DNA of 64,000 bases from Kingella pumchi (GTDB lineage: Bacteria; Pseudomonadota; Gammaproteobacteria; Burkholderiales; Neisseriaceae): assembly GCF_022288825.1 (NCBI RefSeq), contig NZ_JAKOOW010000001.1, positions 91,202 to 155,201 of the forward strand, written 5' to 3'. Made by a program: the position numbers and the translations under genes. Numbering within the stretch: the stretch's first letter is position 1; every line of letters starts with the position of its first letter. Below are positions 58,833-64,000 of the stretch, piece after piece. A model generated the notes under the pieces. The model ran no database searches. It saw only the letters and a list, made by a program, of their open reading frames with translations, and was not told the origin of the DNA.

Positions 58833-59252
58833 ACCCGCAGGCAGCCTGCGTAGCGTAGCAAAGTTGCGAAGCTAAAACCCGTTTGGCGCTTTCAGGCTGC
58901 CTTTTACCGCTTTACTGCCCTTTCAGGCTGCCTGCGTTTGCCAAGCAGCCTGAAAACATATCCGCCGTTACAGCCTGAAACTGTTGCCGCCCGCAGCACA
59001 AAGACAGCCTGAAAGCCATCCGCAGGGCGCACCGCGTACTCAGAAACAGCGGCCAATGCCCTTGCAGTAACTTTCGCCCCGACAGCCCCCTCCCCTGCTT
59101 GCGGGAGAGGGAATCGAGCGGCAACTAGTTGGCGCCGCCCACAGCCATAGTGAAACAGCAGCCTTCGCCAATACCTCGTCCACCCCAATCAAACTTCACC
59201 CCAAAGCAGCCTGAAACCCAAACCGCCCCGTTTTTCAGGCTGCCTGCTACCC
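58833..59252. repeat. Repeat-rich intergenic region before miaA
   Basis: The fourth copy of the 40-bp DUS-linked repeat lies at 58839-58877. Several DUS copies follow, and a further palindrome (CCCTCCCC...GGGAGAGGG) lies at 59088-59111. No gene is seen. Confidence 0.65.
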
Positions 59253-60209
59253 GTGAGTGAAAGCCCCGCCGTGAACAACGCCCCCAAAGCCTTCGCCCTA
59301 CTCGGCCCCACCGCCAGCGGCAAAACCGCGCTGGCGCTGGAATTGGCCGCCCGTTTTCCCTGCGAGATCATCAGTCTCGACAGCGCGCTGGTGTATCGCG
59401 GCATGGACATCGGCACCGCCAAACCCAGCACCGCTGAGCTGGCCGCCGCGCCGCACCACCTGATCGACATCATCGACCCGCCGGCAAGCTACAGCGCCGC
59501 CGATTTTGTCGCCGACTGCACGCGGCTGGCCGGCGAAATCCACGCCCGCGGCCGCCTGCCGCTGATTGTCGGCGGCACCATGATGTACTACCGCGCCCTC
59601 AGCAGCGGCCTGAACGAGCTGCCCGCCGCCGATGCCGCCGTGCGCGCACAGTTGCAGGACGAAAAAAACCGCCACGGTCTCGCCCATCTCTACCAGCGCC
59701 TGCAAACGCTCGACCCCGCCACCGCCGCTCGCCTGAACGCCAACGACAGCCAGCGCATCGAACGGGCGCTGGAAGTGCTCGCGCTTACCGGCCGACCGTT
59801 GAGCGAGCATTTTCAGGCTGCCGGCAATAAAAGCGCGCTCACGCTGCACGCCCTGGCACTTATCCCCGCCGAGCGCAGCCGCCTGCACCGTGTTATCGGC
59901 CGCCGCTTCGCCGCCATGCTCGAACAAGGTCTCGCCGACGAAGTGCGCGCACTGGCGCAGCGCTATCCCGAACTGGACGGCACTTATCCGGCGATGCGCT
60001 GCGTCGGCTACCGCCAGACTTGGGACTGCCTATTTCACGGTGCGCCGTGGGCAGAGCTGCCGGAAAAAGGCGCCGCCGCCACCCGCCAGCTCGCCAAACG
60101 CCAGCTCACCTGGCTGCGCAGCCTGAGTGCTGACACCGCGCTCGACCCCTATGCCGCCCCGCCCACCGCAGCCGCAGCCGACGCGCTGCAGCGCTTTTTT
60201 GACTGCTGA
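59253..60209 (+). CDS. miaA: tRNA dimethylallyltransferase
   Basis: MiaA adds dimethylallyl to A37 of tRNAs that read codons starting with U. The 318-residue protein has the P-loop LLGPTASGKTALALEL (16-31), ISLDSALVYRGMDIGTAKP near 40, HHLIDIIDP near 68, VGGTMMYYRAL near 106 and DSQRIERALEVLALTG near 165. Translation probably begins at a GTG (59253), the first start after a DUS. hfq, often next to miaA, is not present. An internal DUS encodes HFQAAGN. Confidence 0.93.
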   Translation: MSESPAVNNAPKAFALLGPTASGKTALALELAARFPCEIISLDSALVYRGMDIGTAKPSTAELAAAPHHLIDIIDPPASYSAADFVADCTRLAGEIHARGRLPLIVGGTMMYYRALSSGLNELPAADAAVRAQLQDEKNRHGLAHLYQRLQTLDPATAARLNANDSQRIERALEVLALTGRPLSEHFQAAGNKSALTLHALALIPAERSRLHRVIGRRFAAMLEQGLADEVRALAQRYPELDGTYPAMRCVGYRQTWDCLFHGAPWAELPEKGAAATRQLAKRQLTWLRSLSADTALDPYAAPPTAAAADALQRFFDC

Positions 60210-60232
60210 CCATTAACCATACGCCCAAAGCA

Positions 60233-60363
60233 AAGGCAGCCTGAAACCGGTTTTCCCGCTTTCAGGCTGCCTTTGGATCTGTTGCCGACCATCAGTTTGT
60301 AGGTCGGGCATTTATGCCCGACGAATCCCATTCGCAAAATTCGGGCATAAATGCCCGACCTAC
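60233..60363. repeat. DUS-pair terminator and GTAG-type REP pair (GTAGGTCGGGCA family)
   Basis: An inverted DUS pair (about 60233-60273) ends miaA. It is followed by a REP pair: forward 60299-60322 and reverse 60341-60363, separated by 18 bases and each starting GTAG when read outwards. Confidence 0.85.
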
Positions 60364-60440
60364 TGCTGACCGAGATTTTCAGACTGCCTGAAAGCTGGGC
60401 CTAGACCCAGCCTACGCCAACTGTTGCCGACCATCAGGCA

Positions 60441-60749
60441 TCAGGGCGCGCAAACAATGCTGCCTACCCGCTCGCCGTCGGCGCTGATGCGGGCGGTTTC
60501 CCCGCCGCTGCCTTTGCTCTGCCACAGGAAACAGCCGGCTTCGGACTGTTGCGGTTCGCCGAGCACAAACCATGCTTTATCGAATTTGTCGCCGGGACGC
60601 ACGCTCAGACATTCTTCGCGTGATACGCCGGCTTTTTCGCCGCCGCTTGCGCAGCGGGCTGCGGCATCGGGCAGCAGCAGCCAAAAACTTGCCGCTGCAG
60701 CGGCGCACAGTATGGCGACGTTTGAATAAAGGCGGTATTGGCGTTTCAT
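60441..60749 (-). CDS. Small exported hypothetical protein
   Basis: The family is unknown to me. The 102-residue protein starts MKRQYRLYSNVAILCAAAAA, a signal peptide or single membrane anchor (to about 33). The rest has four cysteines and the stretch VRPGDKFDKAWFVLGEP, faintly like the repeat motif of BamE/SmpA-type small lipoproteins, but there is no lipobox. It lies alone between miaA and another hypothetical gene. Coding is plausible because of the strong N-terminal signal. Confidence 0.55.
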   Translation of the reverse strand: MKRQYRLYSNVAILCAAAAASFWLLLPDAAARCASGGEKAGVSREECLSVRPGDKFDKAWFVLGEPQQSEAGCFLWQSKGSGGETARISADGERVGSIVCAP

Positions 60750-60829
60750 GTCTCACTCACGCATCTGTTTACTTGTTACTTGGCAAGGCAGCCTGAAAGT
60801 CCGTTTGGCGCTTTCAGGCTGCATCGGTT

Positions 60830-61315
60830 TTACTTTAGGATATTAAAGTACTTTAATATCAACACAGTTATTCCCAGTATGATGGGAAAGATGACGGGCA
60901 GAATAATATCTTTTATCTTTTCAATAATATAAGAAACCTTATTTTTCTTCTGAGCCTGACGGCAGCCATCTTCATCCAAATCATCTTCATGTAAATATAC
61001 TGTGTTGATATCCTTGTAGGTTTCATTCTCGTCGCCGACCACTCTGGAGCCGTCGCCAAACGATTCTGCGATTTTAATCATCACGGATAAGAGATGGTCG
61101 CTTGTGGTAATTGCCAGCAGCTCTTCCCCGTCGTAAAAAAGCACGTTCTCTTCATTGCTCGTGTCATAAAAATATACTTCGCCCGCTTCATCCCGATCTT
61201 CGTGAAAATTAAATTTCGTTTTTAGATGCTTGGACAGTTTCTCTTTGTTTCTGATGATTTTGTTTTCTTCCGGCATTTCTTTGCCGGTGTTGATGATCCT
61301 GATATGGTAACCCAT
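60830..61315 (-). CDS. Hypothetical tail-anchored protein, AT-rich
   Basis: I do not recognise the family. The 161-residue protein begins MGYHIRIINTGKEMPEENKI, has an acidic soluble middle (DEAGEVYFYDTSNEENVLFYDGEE, HEDDLDEDG), and ends with one hydrophobic segment (IILPVIFPIILGITVLIL) followed by a short basic tail, so it would be tail-anchored in the inner membrane. The gene is clearly more AT-rich than its neighbours, which suggests recent acquisition. The ATG at 61315 has AAGGGAAAGA upstream. Confidence 0.65.
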   Translation of the reverse strand: MGYHIRIINTGKEMPEENKIIRNKEKLSKHLKTKFNFHEDRDEAGEVYFYDTSNEENVLFYDGEELLAITTSDHLLSVMIKIAESFGDGSRVVGDENETYKDINTVYLHEDDLDEDGCRQAQKKNKVSYIIEKIKDIILPVIFPIILGITVLILKYFNILK

Positions 61316-61380
61316 AACTATCTTTCCCTTTGGATAAGCATCTCTGAATAAAGGTGCACAACCCGTTTGCTGGAGCGGCA

Positions 61381-61422
61381 AGGCAGCCTGAAAACCGAAT
61401 CGGTGTTTTCAGGCTGCCTTTT
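61381..61422. terminator. DUS-pair terminator after the amino-acid binding protein gene
   Basis: An inverted DUS pair forms a stem of about 15 bp with a T tail, just downstream of the stop at 61441 on the minus strand. Confidence 0.65.
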
Positions 61423-61440
61423 GGGTGTTAAACGCGCGGC

Positions 61441-62241
61441 TTATTGGGCGAAGTATTTGCTTTCGATTTTGGCGTATTCGCCGTTTTCTTTGATTTTCTT
61501 CAGCGCGTCGTTGAGTTTGGCGGCGGTTGCATCGTCGCCTTTGCGAAGGACGAGACCGTAGTTTTCAACGTCGAAGCCGTCGAGTTTGATCAGTTTGTAG
61601 CCTTTGTCGCTGTTGTTTTTGGCGTAGTGGGCGACTACCGCGCTGTCGCTGACTGCGGCATCGACGCCGCCGTTGCCGATTTCTTCCATCAGCAGGGTTA
61701 CGGTTTTGAAGCGGGCGATTTTGTCGCTGGTGTTGCCGAGAATTTTCTGCACCGCCAAATCGCCGGTCTGCCCGGTTACCACGCCGACTTTATTGAGTTT
61801 TTTCAAATCGTCCACGCTTTTGACGTCTTTGCCTTTGGGCACCAGCACCACTTGGCTGATCTGGTAGTAGGGGTCGGAAAAGAGCATGGTTTTTTTGCGG
61901 TCGTCGGTAATGGTAACGGCCGAAGCGAGCACATCAACGTCGCCGTTGGCCAGCGCGGGGAACAGGCTCTCCCAAGGCTGGTGGGTGAATTCGACTTTAA
62001 ACCCGCCTTCTTTGGCCAGCGCGTTCATCAGGTCGATATCAAAGCCCTGGATGTTTTTGTTTTCGTCCAAAGATTCAAAGGGGGCGAATTCGGCATTGGT
62101 TGCCACACGCAGGACTTTTTCGCCGCTGCCGGCGGCGGTGCCGGATGCGGCGCTATCGTTGGCGCTACCGCCCTGGCCGCCGCAGCCGGCAAGCATCATG
62201 GTGGCGCAGATGGCGGAAAGAAGGTGGGTTCTGATGTTCAC
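61441..62241 (-). CDS. Amino-acid ABC transporter binding lipoprotein (SBP family 3), GTG start
   Basis: The 266-residue protein has a lipobox (M-L-A-G-C, Cys near 20), a Gly/Ser/Ala linker and a family 3 solute-binding domain: LRVATNAEFAPFESLDENKNIQGFDIDLMNALA (about 41-73), FKVEFTHQPWESLFPALANGDVDVLAS and the substrate-binding R of TITDDRKKTMLFSDPYY. It would capture a polar or sulfur amino acid. The GTG at 62241 follows CCAGGAG and starts the signal peptide. No permease or ATPase gene is adjacent, so it is an orphan here. Confidence 0.9.
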   Translation of the reverse strand: MNIRTHLLSAICATMMLAGCGGQGGSANDSAASGTAAGSGEKVLRVATNAEFAPFESLDENKNIQGFDIDLMNALAKEGGFKVEFTHQPWESLFPALANGDVDVLASAVTITDDRKKTMLFSDPYYQISQVVLVPKGKDVKSVDDLKKLNKVGVVTGQTGDLAVQKILGNTSDKIARFKTVTLLMEEIGNGGVDAAVSDSAVVAHYAKNNSDKGYKLIKLDGFDVENYGLVLRKGDDATAAKLNDALKKIKENGEYAKIESKYFAQ

Positions 62242-62489
62242 GGTGTTCTCCTGGAATGTTGTTCTGAAAAGCCCGCACCCCGCACCGCTCGGCACGGGCG
62301 TTTGAGTTTAACATAAAAATACAATCGCAAAATATGCGGCGGCGGGGCGCGGCGTTTTTTTTCAGGCTGCCTTAATGGCGGCGTTTTCCGGCCGGCGGTT
62401 TCGGTTTATGATAGGCGGCACGCGCTTTCAGGCTGCCTGAAATGCGCAGCACAAAGAATAAAGATCTGTAAAGACAACGGGAGAATGCG

Positions 62490-63737
62490 ATGAAGGTAAT
62501 CGTGATGGGCGCCGGCATCACCGGCGTGGCAACGGCGTGGTATCTGAACCGTGCCGGACACGAAGTGGAAGTAATCGAGCGCGCGGCCGATGCGGCGGCG
62601 GAAACCAGCTTTGCCAACGCCGGCCAGCTTTCCTACGGCTACACCACGCCGTGGGCGGCGCCGGGGATACCGTTTAAGGCGTTCAAATGGCTGTTCCGCC
62701 GCCATTCGCCGCTGATTTTCCGCCCCGACGGCAGCCTGTTTCAGCTGCGCTGGCTGTGGCAGATGCTGCAAAACTGCAATGAAGCGGCCTATATCCGCAA
62801 CAAAGAGCGCATGGTGCGGATTTCCGAATACAGCCGCGCGCTGCTGGCGCAGCTGCAGGACGAAACCGGCATCGCCTTTGAAAACCGCCGGCTGGGCACG
62901 CTGCAGCTGTTCCGCAGCCAGAAGGAAATCGACCAGGCGGCCAAAGACATGCGCGTGCTGGCTGATTTCGGCGTGCCTTTTGAATTGCTGGACGCTTCAG
63001 GCTGCCTGCGCCAAGAGCCGGCGCTGGCGCTGCAGGAGATAGCCGGCGGCCTGTATCTGCCGCACGATGCCACCGGCGACTGCCGCCTGTTTACACTCAA
63101 TCTGGCGAAAATGTGCGAACAGGCGGGCGTGGTGTTCCACTACCAGCGCGAAATCCGCCACATCGAAGCGGCGAGCAACCGCATTGGCGGCGTGGCGGCC
63201 GGCGGCGAAATGTTCAGCGCCGACGCCTATATCTGCGCGCTGGGCAGTTTCAGCCGCCCTCAGCTGGCGCAGCTGGGCATCAGGCTGCCGGTGTATCCGG
63301 TCAAAGGCTATTCGCTGACCGTGCCGCTGAGCAATGCCGACAAAGCGCCGCGCTCAACGGTGCTCGACGAAACCTACAAAGTCGCGCTGACCCGCTTTGA
63401 CAACCGGCTGCGGGTGGGCGGCATGGCCGAACTCTCCGGCTACCGCCTGCAACTCAAACCCAAATGCCGCGACACGCTGGAAACCGTGGTGCGCGAGCTG
63501 TTCCCCGACTGCGGCAGCCTGCAAAACGCCGAATTCTGGAGCGGCCTGCGGCCGATGACCCCCGACAGTACGCCGCTAATCGGCGCCACCCGCTACGCCA
63601 ACCTGTTTACCAACACCGGCCACGGCACGCTGGGCTGGACGATGGGGCTGGGCTCGGGAAAACTGGCCGCCGACCTGACCACCGGTGTCCGGCCGGATAT
63701 CGAAAGCAGCGATTTGTCGCTGATCCGCTATCTGTAA
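62490..63737 (+). CDS. dadA: D-amino acid dehydrogenase
   Basis: DadA is an FAD enzyme on the inner face of the membrane that oxidises D-alanine to pyruvate and passes electrons to the respiratory chain. The 415-residue protein starts with the FAD loop MKVIVMGAGITGVATAWYLN, then TSFANAGQLSYGYTTPWAAPG (39-59), the VYPVKGYSLTVPL element near 268 and ends with a GLRPMTPDSTPLIG and NTGHGTLGWTMGLGSGKLAADL block (350-395). A GGGAGAA site precedes the ATG. No alanine racemase gene is next to it. Confidence 0.93.
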   Translation: MKVIVMGAGITGVATAWYLNRAGHEVEVIERAADAAAETSFANAGQLSYGYTTPWAAPGIPFKAFKWLFRRHSPLIFRPDGSLFQLRWLWQMLQNCNEAAYIRNKERMVRISEYSRALLAQLQDETGIAFENRRLGTLQLFRSQKEIDQAAKDMRVLADFGVPFELLDASGCLRQEPALALQEIAGGLYLPHDATGDCRLFTLNLAKMCEQAGVVFHYQREIRHIEAASNRIGGVAAGGEMFSADAYICALGSFSRPQLAQLGIRLPVYPVKGYSLTVPLSNADKAPRSTVLDETYKVALTRFDNRLRVGGMAELSGYRLQLKPKCRDTLETVVRELFPDCGSLQNAEFWSGLRPMTPDSTPLIGATRYANLFTNTGHGTLGWTMGLGSGKLAADLTTGVRPDIESSDLSLIRYL

Positions 63738-63747
63738 GCCGCATGGC

Positions 63748-63791
63748 AAAGGCAGCCTGAAAAGCGTTCAAACCGTTTTCAGGCTGCCTTT
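63748..63791. terminator. DUS-pair terminator after dadA
   Basis: A perfect 16-bp stem (63748-63763 and 63776-63791) with a 12-base loop and T tail lies 11 bases after the dadA stop. Confidence 0.8.
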
Positions 63792-63817
63792 TTAGTCCGG
63801 TCAAACAACTTGGCTGC

Positions 63818-63913
63818 GTAGGGTGCGCACTGCGCACCGAACCGGCAGCAACACTGTGTTTCCACGAGCCGTTTCCACGCGGCCAAAAATTTGGTGCGCG
63901 GTGCGCACCCTAC
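63818..63913. repeat. GTAG-type REP pair (GTAGGGTGCGCACC family)
   Basis: Forward unit 63818-63838 and reverse unit 63893-63913 enclose 54 bases. The window ends about 90 bases later with no further gene visible. Confidence 0.82.
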
Positions 63914-64000
63914 CGCACAGTTGTGGCAAGCGCGTAGCAACTGTATTTTTCACCCCGTCGGGCAAAAATACCAAAACTCAAATCAAGCCGTTTGGATACC

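Noticed and set aside
1..64000. Dense short repeats considered as CRISPR or mobile elements
   Set aside because: The 10-12-mers are uptake sequences: irregular spacing, both strands, often inside genes. No regular repeat-spacer array and no transposase gene was found.

Overview
The window is chromosomal DNA from a member of the Neisseriaceae with GC-rich coding regions. The clearest sign is the very dense 12-mer AGGCAGCCTGAA (reverse TTCAGGCTGCCT) and its near variants, found between and inside genes. This is the DNA uptake sequence (DUS) dialect described for Kingella and some rod-shaped or animal-associated Neisseria ('kingDUS'). Gene content is neisserial: Slam, ZnuD-type and TdfG-sized receptors, lipoprotein DsbC, a TfoX-like/TadA fusion, and dRS3 elements. 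I cannot name the species. I see no rRNA, tRNA, CRISPR array, insertion sequence or prophage.

Layout. 0-2 kb: marC (cut by the window start), purE, ybaB, a GNAT gene. 2-10.5 kb: a TonB receptor, a VanX-like D-Ala-D-Ala dipeptidase, a DUF819 membrane protein, gltS, apt, a small lipoprotein, an M23 peptidase lipoprotein. 10.5-15.8 kb: the start of the division/cell-wall cluster (mraZ-rsmH-ftsL-ftsI-murE, minus strand) with its promoter and a 10-bp-periodic MraZ operator; it stops after murE. 16-23 kb: a MidA-type methyltransferase, a ZnuD-type receptor behind a Zur-box match, and a FetCDE-type iron ABC transporter lacking its binding protein. 23-34 kb: housekeeping genes (tadA, sixA, rpoH, dapF, an alanine symporter, tyrA, a PolB-type exonuclease, dsbC, terD). 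34-44.6 kb: glyS, a GNAT gene, and a surface-polysaccharide operon with four glycosyltransferases and genes for a dTDP-3-acetamido-3,6-dideoxyhexose (fdtA, an AT-rich GNAT, fdtB, rmlB). This stretch carries eleven copies of the other DUS dialect (GCCGTCTGAA) and dRS3 elements, so it looks like a mosaic import from a different Neisseria. 44.7-47.2 kb: a TPP riboswitch and thiM-thiD-thiE. 47.4-49.3 kb: an Slt-type lytic transglycosylase. 49.6-56 kb: a TonB receptor of 1139 residues, a secreted cysteine-free TbpB-barrel protein and a Slam translocon, i.e. a Slam-dependent (type XI secretion) hemophore locus. 56.2-64 kb: rluF-like, a DEAD-box helicase, miaA, small hypothetical genes, an orphan amino-acid binding lipoprotein, dadA.

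The most interesting system is the Slam/hemophilin-like locus at 49.6-56 kb. Its receptor gene starts behind a perfect 28-bp palindrome that covers the -35 box and spacer, and the receptor carries a stretch of differing codon style. Other points worth following are the direct repeat flanking the ZnuD-type gene, the foreign-DUS polysaccharide island, several families of short palindromic repeats, and six genes whose stop codon is supplied by an uptake sequence.

Metabolic links: VanX-like dipeptidase, alanine symporter and DadA could together salvage D-alanine from peptidoglycan. Three TonB receptors and one ABC importer make this a metal/heme-acquisition-rich window. All family assignments come from reading motifs; no database search was run.
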